A stretch of DNA of 64,000 nt from Acidihalobacter_A sp037381185 (GTDB taxonomy: Bacteria; Pseudomonadota; Gammaproteobacteria; DSM-5130; Acidihalobacteraceae): the NCBI RefSeq assembly GCF_037381185.1, contig NZ_JARRQY010000001.1:62001-126000 (forward strand), given 5' to 3'. Shown one piece after another: positions 46,283-55,664 of this stretch (the first letter of the stretch is position 1; each line of letters starts with the position of its first letter). Both the position numbers and the translations under genes were made by a program. Under the pieces are notes generated by a model that worked only from the letters and a program-made list of their open reading frames with translations, searched no databases and was not told the origin of the DNA.

Positions 46283-46309
46283 CCGTCCGATCCGTTGCGG
46301 ATCGGACGG
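46283..46309 (-). terminator. Terminator-like hairpin after the DUF2934 gene
   Basis: CCGTCCGATCCG (46283-46294) pairs perfectly with CGGATCGGACGG (46298-46309) around a 3-base loop, 76 bases beyond the stop of the minus-strand DUF2934 gene. It would separate that transcript from the FNR-box-driven usp transcript. The T-run is weak. Confidence 0.65.
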
Positions 46310-46384
46310 TGGCCGACGGGCCGGCCCGTTTTGGGAGGCCCGTCAATGGGCGCAGGCGGCCTTGGGCCGCTTGGAACGGGCGCC

Positions 46385-46729
46385 TCAGTGCTGGGTGGTG
46401 CCGCTCAGCTGGCGGTCTATCTGCGCTTCGGCCTGCAGCCAGTCGTCCAGGGTGCGGCCACTGTCGAAACCGTGGCTTTCCGCGATCAGGTAGGCTGCTT
46501 CGGCGATCATGCGATAACGCTGCTCGGCGGTGACCGGCGAGGCCGCCTTCTTGCGTGAACGCGTCGTTTTGGTGCCTGATTTGGCGGTCGTGGCTGTTTT
46601 TGATGCGGTTTTTGCCGCAGGCTTGGCTGCAGCCTTCTTCGCTGCGGGTTTGGCCGTCTTGCTCGAAGCGGCTGTCTTGGTCGTGGCGGTACGGCGGCGG
46701 GGCTTGGTCGGTTCGGTAGTATCGCTCAT
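46385..46729 (-). CDS. DUF2934 protein with Lys/Ala-rich histone-H1-like tail
   Basis: A 114-residue protein. Residues 1-70 are almost only Lys, Ala, Thr and Ser with AKPAAKKAAAKPAAK-type repeats, like histone H1 or AlgP, and should bind nucleic acid. The C-terminus RYRMIAEAAYLIAESHGFDSG through DDWLQAEAQID is a DUF2934 domain of unknown function. GTGGAGG precedes the ATG at 46729, ruling against the longer frame from 46822. It is followed by a strong hairpin, and is probably monocistronic. Confidence 0.82.
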   Translation of the reverse strand: MSDTTEPTKPRRRTATTKTAASSKTAKPAAKKAAAKPAAKTASKTATTAKSGTKTTRSRKKAASPVTAEQRYRMIAEAAYLIAESHGFDSGRTLDDWLQAEAQIDRQLSGTTQH

Positions 46730-46933
46730 GTGGGCCTCCACAAGTGGTAGGGGTAGGACTACGGTCTTGAGCCGAAGCAAGCAACGTGCCGGGCTCAGGG
46801 GAAGTCGGGCCGGACGCGGCAAGCGTGCCGCTGCCTGTAGATGAGCTGGTCACCATCATAAAACTTTATTCCGAAAAATATAGGGGTATCGCTATGACAG
46901 TGTCGTTAAATGCAACCGAAGAGGAGAATTGAC

Positions 46934-47647
46934 GTGAGCAAATTTCAATACGGAATCACGATGCCTTTTGCGGTGGCGCTGTGCACGGCCTTGTTTGCAG
47001 GGACCTGCAGCGCCGCGGTCAGCGCGGACACCAGGGCTGCGGAGGTTGGGTTTTCGGTGACCGCGTCCACCGAGGTGCCGAACACGCGTCTGCGCCTGCT
47101 GCTGCAGGCAATCGCGCAGAAGAACGGGGGCGAGCAGGTGCTTCCCGGGCTGGCGTCGCAGCTGAACCAGCGGATGAATTCGGCGCTGCGCCTGATCGAA
47201 GGCACGCCGGGCGTGAACGCCCAGACGCGCGGGTTGCACAGCAGTCCGGTATACGACAAGGGCAAGCAGGTCGGTTGGCGTCTGATCGGGCGGATAGAGG
47301 CGGTGGGCGACGCCGGGACGTTTCCGCAGCTCGCCGGAAAGCTCCAGGCGGCGGGGCTCAGCGTCGAGAGCGTACAGGCCGAACCGGCCGAAAAGGCGCT
47401 GGACGCCGCTCGCCAGGAGCAGACCAAGGCCGCGATCCGGGACCTGAAGCGCCGTGCGCGGGTGGTTTCGCAGGCCCTGGGTTGCTCGGCTTGGGCGTTC
47501 TCCGAGGTCAATCTCAGCGACGAGGGTTCACGTCCGCCGGTCGGCCTCGTGCGCATGGCGGCGATGAAAGCCGAGCCAGCGGCCCTGGCGCCCGGTGCGA
47601 CTAAGGTGGCGGTGCGTGCCACGGCCAAGATGCGCTGCGAGCCTTAG
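46934..47647 (+). CDS. Secreted SIMPL-domain (DUF541) protein
   Basis: A 237-residue exported protein. A Sec-type signal peptide (SKFQYGITMPFAVALCTALFAG) ends near AAVSA. The mature part has the SIMPL/DUF541 feel: SVTASTEVPNTRLRLLL, followed by QAAGLSVESVQAEPAEKALDAARQEQTKAA. The family is periplasmic or outer-membrane associated and poorly understood. The start is taken as GTG at 46934, since AGAGGAGAATTGAC lies just before it; an ATG at 46910 lies upstream of that ribosome site. It is divergent from the DUF2934 gene. Confidence 0.72.
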   Translation: MSKFQYGITMPFAVALCTALFAGTCSAAVSADTRAAEVGFSVTASTEVPNTRLRLLLQAIAQKNGGEQVLPGLASQLNQRMNSALRLIEGTPGVNAQTRGLHSSPVYDKGKQVGWRLIGRIEAVGDAGTFPQLAGKLQAAGLSVESVQAEPAEKALDAARQEQTKAAIRDLKRRARVVSQALGCSAWAFSEVNLSDEGSRPPVGLVRMAAMKAEPAALAPGATKVAVRATAKMRCEP

Positions 47648-47707
47648 TGAGCCGGCAAGTTAAAGTCGATGCTCATGCCGGAGTGCGGGGCATGTGTTTT
47701 GCCTGTT

Positions 47708-48052
47708 TCAGGCGCCGCCCACCAGCGCCTGCAGCAGCCACAGGGCGGCCATTCCCGCTGCCAGCGTGAACAAGACGTTGCGCGTGAGCATGGCGACGAC
47801 GGCGGCCAGCAGCCCGGCGATCAGACGCAGATTGTGCAGTGATAGGTCGATCGCGCCTTCGGGGCGTATCAACGCGGGTAAGACCAGTGCGGCCAGCACG
47901 GCAGCGGGGATGAAGCGCAGTGCCCGATGCACGATCTGCGGCAATTCGATGCGCCCCCAGAAATGAATGAAGGACAGCCGCAGAGCGAAGGTGCCGAGTC
48001 CGATCAGCAGGATTAGCAGCCACAGACCGGCTGAAGAGAGTGAAATTCCCAT
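47708..48052 (-). CDS. azlD: Branched-chain amino acid exporter subunit AzlD
   Basis: A 114-residue membrane protein with four hydrophobic segments and the AzlD motif ALRFIPAAVLAALVLPALI. It works with AzlC to export branched-chain or similar amino acids. Its ATG overlaps the azlC stop (TGATG), so the pair is translationally coupled. The start at 48052 is fixed by this overlap and the usual length (about 105-115). Confidence 0.88.
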   Translation of the reverse strand: MGISLSSAGLWLLILLIGLGTFALRLSFIHFWGRIELPQIVHRALRFIPAAVLAALVLPALIRPEGAIDLSLHNLRLIAGLLAAVVAMLTRNVLFTLAAGMAALWLLQALVGGA

Positions 48053-48759
48053 CAGCCCTCCCGGCGCTGCATCAGGGTTTCGGCGGCGAGTCCGGCGGCG
48101 ATGCCACTGACGGCGGCCAGCACCAGCCCGAGGTTGAAGGGCAGCCCGGCGGCCAGCACGGCAACGCCTCCACCCACCAGGGCGGCGACCAGGGTCGGCC
48201 GGTCGCGCAGCCCGGGAATCAGCAGGGCCATGAACGTGAGGGGAATGGCGAAATCCAGCGACCAGCTCGCCGGGATCGTGGAACCCAGCAAAATTCCGGC
48301 AGCCGTACCCGGTTGCCAAGCACCCCACATGGCGATGCCGGTGCCGAAATAGAACCAGTGCCGGTGCGTGTCGGCAGTTGGTTTGTCGCTCAGATAATGG
48401 TTGATGGTCATGGCGTATCCCTGATCGGTCAGCAAATAGGCCAGGGGCCAGCGCCAGCGTTTCGGCAGATGTTGGAAGTATGGGGCGAGAGATGCGCTGT
48501 ACATCGCGAAGCGCAGGTTGATGATGACGGCGGTGAAGAAAATGACCAGCGGCAATGCCCCGGCCGCAAGCAACTGGATGACTGCTAGTTGCGAGGCGCC
48601 GGCGAAGACGATGAGCGACATGCCCATCGCCGCCTGCGGCGACAGCCCCGCTTTGATGGCCGTCACTCCGCAGATCATGGCGAACGGAATGACGCCGGGC
48701 ATGAGAGGGACGATCGACATGAAGCCGGCACTGAAGGCTCTGAGGCGGGAGGTCTGCAT
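48052..48759 (-). CDS. azlC: Branched-chain amino acid exporter subunit AzlC
   Basis: A 235-residue membrane protein of the AzlC/YgaZ family, with the family motifs GVIPFAMICGVTAIKAGLS, FAGASQLAVIQLL and INLRFAMYSASLAPYF. Together with AzlD it forms an amino acid exporter (valine and methionine in the E. coli YgaZH case). No regulator lies directly upstream; an Lrp-type gene is 470 bases away on the same strand. Confidence 0.92.
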   Translation of the reverse strand: MQTSRLRAFSAGFMSIVPLMPGVIPFAMICGVTAIKAGLSPQAAMGMSLIVFAGASQLAVIQLLAAGALPLVIFFTAVIINLRFAMYSASLAPYFQHLPKRWRWPLAYLLTDQGYAMTINHYLSDKPTADTHRHWFYFGTGIAMWGAWQPGTAAGILLGSTIPASWSLDFAIPLTFMALLIPGLRDRPTLVAALVGGGVAVLAAGLPFNLGLVLAAVSGIAAGLAAETLMQRREG

Positions 48760-49227
48760 GGGGAGTGATGAACGGTCAGGAGTGTTTGGGGGCTGTTCGC
48801 ACTATTGCGCGATGCGCTGCCGGAGCTGTTTTTCGTGGCCCGCAAGTCGCTGCGAGCGTGGTGTAGCCCGGCTACATGAGCGAGCGGCAACGCCGCGGGA
48901 CGCGAAAAGCGGCCCGGCCCTGCGGGTTGTGTCCGGTTGACCGCCATTCGGCGTTGCTCGTCGTTCATTTGAAATGACGAAACCTCTCTCCTCGTGCCTT
49001 AATTGGTGGTCAACCGGGCGCAACAGCGCACCGATCAATCGCGTGAACAGGCCCTAGGGTGTCTGAAGTGAGGAACGGTGCGCAAGTTTGCGGCGTCATG
49101 CCACGCGCATTTGAAACGCTCGGCGCCGAGTGCGATTCACAGATTGAGCTTACGCATATTTCTGAAGCTCCGGATTTCTTTTGAACCCGAATCAGCCGTC
49201 TCGGCTCAACGGCGCGGCAAAGTTCCC
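48760..49227. other. Gene-free interval rich in short stems
   Basis: 468 bases with no supportable gene. Around 48862-48896 there are two adjacent small hairpins, TGTAGC-CCG-GCTACA and GCGGC-AAC-GCCGC. The surrounding 150 bases are unusually structured and could be a dispersed intergenic repeat. The rest (48980-49227) shows nothing recognisable and contains the end of the Lrp-type transcript and the azlC promoter. Confidence 0.35.
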
Positions 49228-49698
49228 TCACAGCGGCAGGGCCGGACTGCTGTAAACCTGTCGCAAGGCCAGATGCGACTGCGTACCGGATACTCCGGGA
49301 AGGCGCAGCAGCGTGCCCAGGTAGATGCGTTCGAAGTCCTTGGCGTCGGTGTAGACGACCTTGAGCATGTAGTCGGCTTCGCCGGCCATCAGGTAGCACT
49401 CCATGACCTCGGGAATTTCCCGCACGGCCGCTTCGAAGCCGCGGAACACGTCCGGGTTCTGGCGCTCCAGGCGGATGAAGATGATCGCGGTGCCCTCCTT
49501 GTGCAGCACCGTGCGGCTGAGCAGTGCGGCATAGCGTTCTATGACGCCGCTGTCCTCGAGCTGGCGTACCCGGCGCAGGCACGCCGAGGGAGAAAGGTTT
49601 ACGCGTTCGGCCAGTTCGGCGTTGGTGAGGCGCCCGTTTTCCTGCAGCTGGCGCAGGATGCGGCGGTCGCGGGCGTCGAGTTCTGGAGTGTCTGGCAT
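49228..49698 (-). CDS. Lrp/AsnC-family regulator of ald
   Basis: A 156-residue Lrp-type regulator. The N-terminal helix-turn-helix covers about residues 8-55 (NAELAERVNLSPSACLRRVRQLEDSGVI), followed by a RAM ligand domain (about 70-150). It is transcribed divergently from ald across 146 AT-rich bases, the arrangement in which the Lrp-type protein (AldR/BkdR-like) activates alanine dehydrogenase in response to an amino acid. Confidence 0.92.
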   Translation of the reverse strand: MPDTPELDARDRRILRQLQENGRLTNAELAERVNLSPSACLRRVRQLEDSGVIERYAALLSRTVLHKEGTAIIFIRLERQNPDVFRGFEAAVREIPEVMECYLMAGEADYMLKVVYTDAKDFERIYLGTLLRLPGVSGTQSHLALRQVYSSPALPL

Positions 49699-49844
49699 GA
49701 TATTCGATGAAATGCTTGTATTCTGATTAAAAGTTGCAGAGTGTGCGTGCTTTAAGGGCTATTTTGAAATAAAAAATCGTTGTATGCGAACCATAATCGG
49801 CGGCTGGAGTTTTCAATTCAGCTTGTACCGAGGGAGGAGCAGAC
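49699..49844. promoter_or_regulatory. Divergent lrp-ald promoter region
   Basis: 146 AT-rich bases between two divergent starts, including TTTTGAAATAAAAAAT, typical of bendable Lrp-binding DNA. GAGGGAGGAG lies just before the ald ATG. Individual promoter hexamers are not certain. Confidence 0.5.
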
Positions 49845-50957
49845 ATGTTGATTGGCGTACCGAAGGAAACCAAGAATCACGAATACCGTGTCGGCATGAC
49901 GCCGGTGAGCGTGCGCGAGGTGGTTGCGCACGGGCATAAGGTGGTGGTCGAGCAGGGCGCGGGAGCGGGCATCGGCGCGGACGACGATGCCTATCGCAAG
50001 GCCGGTGCGGAAATCTGCGCAACGGCGGCGGAGGTGTTCGAGCGCGCCGACATGATCGTCAAGGTCAAGGAGCCGCAGGTGCCCGAACGGGCGATGCTGC
50101 GCGAAGGGCAGTTGCTGTTCACCTATTTGCATCTCGCCCCGGACCCGGAACAGACGGCCGACCTGCTCAAGAGCGGCGCCACCTGCATCGCCTATGAGAC
50201 CGTGACCTCGCCGCGCGGCGGGCTGCCGCTGCTGGCGCCGATGTCCAAGGTGGCCGGGCGCATGGCGATTCAGGCAGGTGCGAGTGCGCTGGAGAAGGCG
50301 CATGGCGGGCGTGGCATGCTGCTCGGTGGCGTGCCGGGCGTGGAGCCGGCCAAGGTGGTGATCATCGGCGGCGGCGTGGTCGGGCGCAACGCCGCTGAGA
50401 TAGCGGTCGGTATGCGTGCGGACGTCGTCGTGCTGGACAAGTCCGAGGCGGCGCTCGAGCAACTCGACGGCCTGTTCCAGGGGCGGGCGAAGACCGTCTA
50501 TTCCACGCGCGACAGCCTTGAGCGCCATGTGCTGGAGGCCGACCTAGTCATCGGCGGCGTGTTGATCCCCGGAGCGGCGGCGCCCAAGCTGGTGTCGAGT
50601 GACATGATCGAGCGGATGAAGCCGGGATCGGTCATTGTCGATGTCGCGATCGACCAGGGCGGCTGCACCGAGAACTCCCGTCCGACGACCCATGCGGAGC
50701 CGACCTATGTGATCGACGGCGTGGTGCACTATTGCGTCGCCAACATGCCGGGCGGTGTGCCTTTGACGTCGACCTACGCTTTGAATAACGCTACGCTGCC
50801 CTATATTCTCAAGCTGGCGGACAAGGGCTGGCGCCAGGCCCTGGCGGAAGACGAGCATCTGCTGCGCGGTTTGAACGTGCATGCCGGGAAGCTCACCAAT
50901 GCCGAGGTCGGCGAGGCGCTGAAGCTGGACTTCATCGATCCGTCGCAAGCCCTTTGA
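49845..50957 (+). CDS. ald: Alanine dehydrogenase
   Basis: A 370-residue NAD-dependent enzyme that interconverts L-alanine and pyruvate plus ammonia. MLIGVPKETKNHEYRVGMTP opens the protein; catalytic Lys sits in VKVKEPQ and His in YLHLAPD; the NAD loop is IIGGGVVG (about 172-179); VDVAIDQGGC is conserved. Length is exactly typical. An Lrp-type regulator is divergent upstream and a strong bidirectional hairpin follows. Confidence 0.97.
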   Translation: MLIGVPKETKNHEYRVGMTPVSVREVVAHGHKVVVEQGAGAGIGADDDAYRKAGAEICATAAEVFERADMIVKVKEPQVPERAMLREGQLLFTYLHLAPDPEQTADLLKSGATCIAYETVTSPRGGLPLLAPMSKVAGRMAIQAGASALEKAHGGRGMLLGGVPGVEPAKVVIIGGGVVGRNAAEIAVGMRADVVVLDKSEAALEQLDGLFQGRAKTVYSTRDSLERHVLEADLVIGGVLIPGAAAPKLVSSDMIERMKPGSVIVDVAIDQGGCTENSRPTTHAEPTYVIDGVVHYCVANMPGGVPLTSTYALNNATLPYILKLADKGWRQALAEDEHLLRGLNVHAGKLTNAEVGEALKLDFIDPSQAL

Positions 50958-50970
50958 GGGCTTGATGGGT

Positions 50971-51003
50971 GCATGACCGCGGCCGCAAAGGCCGCGGTCA
51001 TGC
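50971..51003. terminator. Bidirectional terminator between ald and the LysR gene
   Basis: GCATGACCGCGGCC (50971-50984) and GGCCGCGGTCATGC (50990-51003) are perfect 14-bp arms with a 5-base loop. The hairpin starts 13 bases after the ald stop and 27 bases before the convergent LysR stop, so it can serve both genes. Confidence 0.85.
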
Positions 51004-51029
51004 GGTTCGTTCCGTTTGCCCGCCTGCGT

Positions 51030-51920
51030 TTACGGTCTGCCGGATACGGTCTCGCGGGCGAGCGTTGCCACGATTTGCTGTTGAAGATGGCGTGCGGCCT
51101 CCGAGTTTTCGGCCGCCTGACTGGCGACCAGGGCCACGGGAGTAGGCGGCAGCGCCGGCAGGCCGTGTCTCGAGCCCAAGAGCTGCAGGGAATCGGGTAC
51201 GCTGCAGCGCGTCAATACGGCTACGGCAAGTCCGCTCTGTGCCGCAGCGATCTGGCCGATCAAGCTCGGGCTGTGGTAGGCGAGGCGGTAGCGCCGTTTT
51301 TGCGCGTCGAGCGCTGTTTCGGTCACGCGACGTACTACTGAACCCTCCTCGTATATGGCGATCGGCAGAGGATCGTCACGCCAGGTTTCGACCGTGGGCG
51401 AACCGACCCAGACCAGCGGTTCGTGAAAGAGTACGGTGCCCTGCCCCGGGCGTTCCTGCGAGACAAGCGCGACGTCAAGTTCGTTCGCATGGATCTGCGG
51501 CAGCAGAGAGGTCGATTGCGTGCAGACGAGGGTGATTTCGATCTCGGGATACTGTGCGGAGAACGTGCGCAGGACCGGGGCGAGATATGACACCGCGTAA
51601 TCGTCCGGAATGCCCAGGCGCACGTGTCCCGAAACCGATGGCTCGCATAAAGCCGCTCGAGCTTCTTGCTGCGTGGCGATGATGCGGCGTGCATATGGCA
51701 GCAACTGCCGGCCCTCCGGGGTCAGCGCCAGACGCCGTGCATCGCGGATCAGCAGTGCCGCCCCGGACGCGTGTTCCAGCTTCTTCAGTTGCATGCTGAC
51801 CGCCGCCTGGGAGCGGTGAATGATTTTGGCGGCAGAGCTTAGTGAGCCTCCGTCGACAATCGCAACGAAAGCGCGCAACCAATCGATCTGTAGATCCTGC
51901 ATGACCATATTATTCGTCAA
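51030..51920 (-). CDS. LysR-family transcriptional regulator
   Basis: A 296-residue LysR-type regulator. The winged helix-turn-helix is at about 10-68 (GGSLSSAAKIIHRSQAAVSMQLKKLEHASGA), followed by the two-lobed effector domain. ATGs at 51920, 51908 and 51902 are all possible; MQDLQIDWLRAF is the usual family start, favouring 51902. It is divergent from an EamA transporter gene 63 bases away, which is its probable target. Confidence 0.9.
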   Translation of the reverse strand: MTNNMVMQDLQIDWLRAFVAIVDGGSLSSAAKIIHRSQAAVSMQLKKLEHASGAALLIRDARRLALTPEGRQLLPYARRIIATQQEARAALCEPSVSGHVRLGIPDDYAVSYLAPVLRTFSAQYPEIEITLVCTQSTSLLPQIHANELDVALVSQERPGQGTVLFHEPLVWVGSPTVETWRDDPLPIAIYEEGSVVRRVTETALDAQKRRYRLAYHSPSLIGQIAAAQSGLAVAVLTRCSVPDSLQLLGSRHGLPALPPTPVALVASQAAENSEAARHLQQQIVATLARETVSGRP

Positions 51921-51983
51921 TCGAAAGTTTACATTTTAGTTTATTAGCTTTACGAATTTTAATTTTTCCCGAAACTGTGCGTC

Positions 51984-52901
51984 ATGCACACGGATAATGA
52001 TCGCCCCATGGATTCCGGTCGCGAGGGCGCCGCCGATCGAGGGCGGGGCGTTTTGTTGATGAGCGCCGGCGGCGTTCTGCTCGGCACCGTTGGTCTGTTC
52101 GTCGAGAAATCCGGCCAATCCCCGCTGACTGCAGTGTTCTTTCGTTGCGCCTTCGGTGCGCTGATCTTGTTCTCCTACGCATTGCTGGTTGGGCGTGGCT
52201 CCGAGTTGCGGCTCACTGCGGCTGGTTTTCTCATCGCGATTCTGACTGGCGGGCTGATGATCTTGAATTGGGCCTGTTTCTTCACTGCGATTGGCGATAC
52301 GTCGATCGCCATTGCGACCGTCGCCTTCCATGTTCAGCCGCTATGGGTCATGGCATTCGGCATGATTTTCTGGGGCGAATCAAGGTCGCCGGTGCGGATC
52401 GGTGCCGGTTTTGCTGCGCTGATCGGGCTGGCGTTGACTACGGGGCTCGCCACGCACAGCGCTTCTGCCGAGCAGACACGTTACCTCCACGGCCTGGGGT
52501 ATGCGTTCGTCGCGTCTCTGAGCTATACCGCCGTGACCCTGATTGCGAAAACGCAAAGGTCGATGAGCGCATTCGGCCTGGCCGCTTGGCAATGCGCGAT
52601 CGGTGCCATCCTGCTGGCCTGGTGGCCGTGGTTTCATGGCTGGCCGGACGGCGCCGCACCATGGGGATGGTTGATTGGGTTGGGAGTTGGACCGACGGCA
52701 ATCGCTTATGTACTGCTCTACGCGGGGATGCGTCATTTGCAGGCAGTTCAGATCGCAATTCTGCAGTTTATCTATCCGATTACCGCGATTCTGGTTGACC
52801 ATTGGGTGTTCGGCAATCGCTTGTCGCCTGTGCAGTGGGCGGGGGTTGCACTGATGGGCGGCGCCTTGTGGATCGCCGGGCGGCCTCGACTGCGTACTTG
52901 A
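51984..52901 (+). CDS. EamA/DMT-family transporter
   Basis: A 305-residue inner-membrane protein with ten hydrophobic segments in two EamA repeats. Motifs include TAVFFRCAFGAL and ALTTG in the first half, and IGLGVGPTAIAYVLLYAGMRHLQAVQIAILQFIYPITAILVD in the second. The family exports amino acids and other small metabolites; the substrate is unknown. An ATG at 52008 is an alternative start. Likely regulated by the divergent LysR protein. Confidence 0.88.
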   Translation: MHTDNDRPMDSGREGAADRGRGVLLMSAGGVLLGTVGLFVEKSGQSPLTAVFFRCAFGALILFSYALLVGRGSELRLTAAGFLIAILTGGLMILNWACFFTAIGDTSIAIATVAFHVQPLWVMAFGMIFWGESRSPVRIGAGFAALIGLALTTGLATHSASAEQTRYLHGLGYAFVASLSYTAVTLIAKTQRSMSAFGLAAWQCAIGAILLAWWPWFHGWPDGAAPWGWLIGLGVGPTAIAYVLLYAGMRHLQAVQIAILQFIYPITAILVDHWVFGNRLSPVQWAGVALMGGALWIAGRPRLRT

Positions 52902-53047
52902 TACGTCTGTGAGCATCAAATTCTGCTAACTCGTAATTCCGTTTGCACTCACGTCATTGAACCGCTGGAGCGCTTGCTGGTCCAAGGCCTGAGGTTCGAG
53001 ATGCGGACTGCTCTGGTCCGTGCGTTGTGGGTTATACGGAGTTGTTC

Positions 53048-55552
53048 ATGGAGCACGAGGCCGCGCCTTCGCCGCGCAAATCCCGCCGCTGGCTCAAAGC
53101 CTTTTTGATCTTGCTGATTCTGGGGCTGACGGGTGCGAGCGGGCTGGCCGGCTGGCTGTATCTGCAGTGGCGTTCGCTACCGTCGGTTGCGCAGTTGCGG
53201 CATTGGCGGCCCTCGCTGCCGTTGGAGATCTACGGTGCCAATGACAGTCTGTTGGCCACCATAGGTCCGGAGTTGCACGATACGGTGTCGCTGCGGCAGA
53301 TGCCGCTGCAGCTCGGCAATGCCTTCGTGGCCGCTGAAAACGCGCATTTCTGGAGTCACAACCCGCTGTACTTCCCAGTCAGCTATCCGGGGATTCTGCG
53401 CGCGGCCTGGATCGACCTTACCCATCTGGCGCCGGTGCAGGGGGCAAGCACCATCACCGAGCAGGTTGCCCGCAATTTCTACCTCTCGCCGCGCAAGACC
53501 ATCACCCGCAAGGTGCACGAGATTCTGTTGGCCTATAAGATCGCCCAGCATTTCGACCGGCGCGAGATCCTTACGCTTTACCTGAACAAGATCTACTTCG
53601 GCAACGGCGCTTACGGCGTCGGCGCCGCGGCCAGGGTCTATTACGGTTGTGCCGTCGATCAGCTGTCCCTGGCGCAGATGGCGATGCTAGCGGCGCTGCC
53701 GGCGGCACCTGAATATTTCAGTCCGCTGGTGAACCCCAAGGCCGCGCGTGGGCGTCGCAACTACGTCATCGGCCGAATGCTGGCCGACGGTTATATCACC
53801 TCGTTGCAGGCCTCCCGCGCGGAGGCGGCGCCGCTGACCGCCAGCTATCATCGGCAGGGCAACAATCTCGCTCCGTACGTAACCGAGTGGATCACCAAGT
53901 GGCTGGTGTCGAGTTTCGGCCCGGATCGGACCTACCGCCAGGGGCTGCGCGTATACACCACGATCGAGCCTCGCCTGCAGAAGGCAGCCGATCGCTCCGT
54001 TGCCGTGGGGCTGGAGAACTACACCATGGGGCTCGATAGCCTCGATCCGCAGTCCTATCGGGGCCCGATTGCGCACCTTGATGAGCAGCAGGTACAGGCG
54101 GCGCTGAGAGGCAGACGGCCAAGCCAGTTGCCGACGCGCGATCCGGCCAATCTGCGCTGGGCGGTGGTGCAGTCGGTGAAAAACGGGCGGGTTCAGGTTT
54201 CCCTGGAAGGTGTACAGACGGTAACGCTGGGGCCTTCCGGGCTGAGTTGGGCTTCCAAGCCTGGGAAAGGTGCGGCGTCGGTTCTGAAACACGGCGACCT
54301 GGTGTGGCTGCGCCGCTACGTCGATCCGGGCCGACCGCCGAACGCCCAGGCATGGCGCACGGCGGTATGGCACAAGGCTTCCGGTCCGCAGCGCTGGGAG
54401 CTGGCCCAGTTGCCGCGGCTGCAGGGGGCGCTGGTCAGCATGAGGAATTCGACCGGCGCTATCGTCGCCCTGGTCGGAGGCTTCTCCTATGAGATGAGCC
54501 ACTTCGATCGCGCCTTATACGCTTTCCGCCAGCCCGGTTCTTCGTTCAAGCCGTTCGTCTATGCCGCCGCCCTGGACGGGCCGGAACTGCTGGCTGCGGG
54601 CAAGACGGACTACATGACGCCGGTGACGCCGGTGGCGGATACTCCGCTGAGCATCAAACTGCCCAATGGCAAGGTCTACAAGCCGGTCAACTACGAGGGT
54701 ACTTTTTCCAACAAGCCGATTCCGCTGTGGAAGGATCTGGCCGATTCGATCAACGTGCCGAGTGTGCGAGTGCTGATGCACGTGGGAATACCGTACGCGA
54801 TTCGCTATGCGACGCAGTTCGGTTTGCCGAAATCCCGCCTCCCCGCGGTGCCCTCGCTGGTGTTGGGCGCTGCCGACCTGTCGCCGCTGCAGATGGTGAG
54901 GGCATACTCGGTGTTCTCGAACGGCGGTTTTCTGCCGCATCCCTATTTTGTCACGCAGGTGGTCGACGGACAGGGTCATTCGCTGTCTCTCAAGGGCTGT
55001 CAGCTGTGCCGGTCGCAGATGGCTCCCAAGCCCGTGATTACCGAGGGCGTTGCCTATCTGATGACTACCATGCTGCAGCGCGTGATCTCCGACGGCACGG
55101 GTGTGGCGGCGCGTTCGCTGAGTCATCACCTTGCCGGCAAGACCGGCACTACCAACGATCAGAAGAACGCCTGGTTCGTCGGTTACGGTCGCCACGTGGT
55201 CACCGGAGTCTGGGTGGGCTACGACGACAATCGCGGCATGGGCCGCTGGGCCGCTGGGGCCCGCGAGGCCTTGCCGATCTGGATCCACTACATGCACGAG
55301 GCGTTGAGAGGCGTGCAGAGCCTGCCGTTCTTCCGCCCGCCTGATGTGGTGCAGGCTGCGGTCGACCCCAAGACGGGTTTGCTGAGCGACAGCGGTGGCA
55401 AGGTTTTCGACTTTCTGGCCGGTTTCCTGCCGCCGGCGAAATCCCCGATGCTGCCTTCCAACTCCACACTGATGTCGAGAGCCCCGAGCGTTGTGCCCAT
55501 GCCCTTCCTGCTGCAGTACTCGACCGCGCCGTTACCAAGCGTGAAAAAATAG
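53048..55552 (+). CDS. Class A penicillin-binding protein (PBP1A type)
   Basis: An 834-residue bifunctional murein synthase. One N-terminal membrane anchor (about 16-40). The glycosyltransferase 51 domain has the catalytic Glu in AAENAHFWSH, GASTITEQVARN, and the second Glu in RKVHE. An OB-like insert follows (about 330-450). The transpeptidase has SxxK (GSSFKP), SxN (SIN) and KTG (AGKTGTT), all intact. The usual ED of the first motif is EN and ITQQ is ITEQ, so the glycosyltransferase is somewhat divergent. ATG 53048 has GGAG upstream. Confidence 0.9.
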   Translation: MEHEAAPSPRKSRRWLKAFLILLILGLTGASGLAGWLYLQWRSLPSVAQLRHWRPSLPLEIYGANDSLLATIGPELHDTVSLRQMPLQLGNAFVAAENAHFWSHNPLYFPVSYPGILRAAWIDLTHLAPVQGASTITEQVARNFYLSPRKTITRKVHEILLAYKIAQHFDRREILTLYLNKIYFGNGAYGVGAAARVYYGCAVDQLSLAQMAMLAALPAAPEYFSPLVNPKAARGRRNYVIGRMLADGYITSLQASRAEAAPLTASYHRQGNNLAPYVTEWITKWLVSSFGPDRTYRQGLRVYTTIEPRLQKAADRSVAVGLENYTMGLDSLDPQSYRGPIAHLDEQQVQAALRGRRPSQLPTRDPANLRWAVVQSVKNGRVQVSLEGVQTVTLGPSGLSWASKPGKGAASVLKHGDLVWLRRYVDPGRPPNAQAWRTAVWHKASGPQRWELAQLPRLQGALVSMRNSTGAIVALVGGFSYEMSHFDRALYAFRQPGSSFKPFVYAAALDGPELLAAGKTDYMTPVTPVADTPLSIKLPNGKVYKPVNYEGTFSNKPIPLWKDLADSINVPSVRVLMHVGIPYAIRYATQFGLPKSRLPAVPSLVLGAADLSPLQMVRAYSVFSNGGFLPHPYFVTQVVDGQGHSLSLKGCQLCRSQMAPKPVITEGVAYLMTTMLQRVISDGTGVAARSLSHHLAGKTGTTNDQKNAWFVGYGRHVVTGVWVGYDDNRGMGRWAAGAREALPIWIHYMHEALRGVQSLPFFRPPDVVQAAVDPKTGLLSDSGGKVFDFLAGFLPPAKSPMLPSNSTLMSRAPSVVPMPFLLQYSTAPLPSVKK

Positions 55553-55664
55553 CGCATCACGCCAGGTGCAGTGCTCGCTGCGATGTGTTGCCGTGTTGCC
55601 GCGGCGGCATCAGTGTTAGCGTGCTGCAGTACATTTGAACGAGCAGGTTCAATGGTTTTCGGGG

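Noticed and set aside
53048..55552. Possible loss of glycosyltransferase activity in the penicillin-binding protein
   Set aside because: The first motif is EN instead of ED, but both catalytic glutamates (AAEN and RKVHE) remain, so inactivity is not supported.
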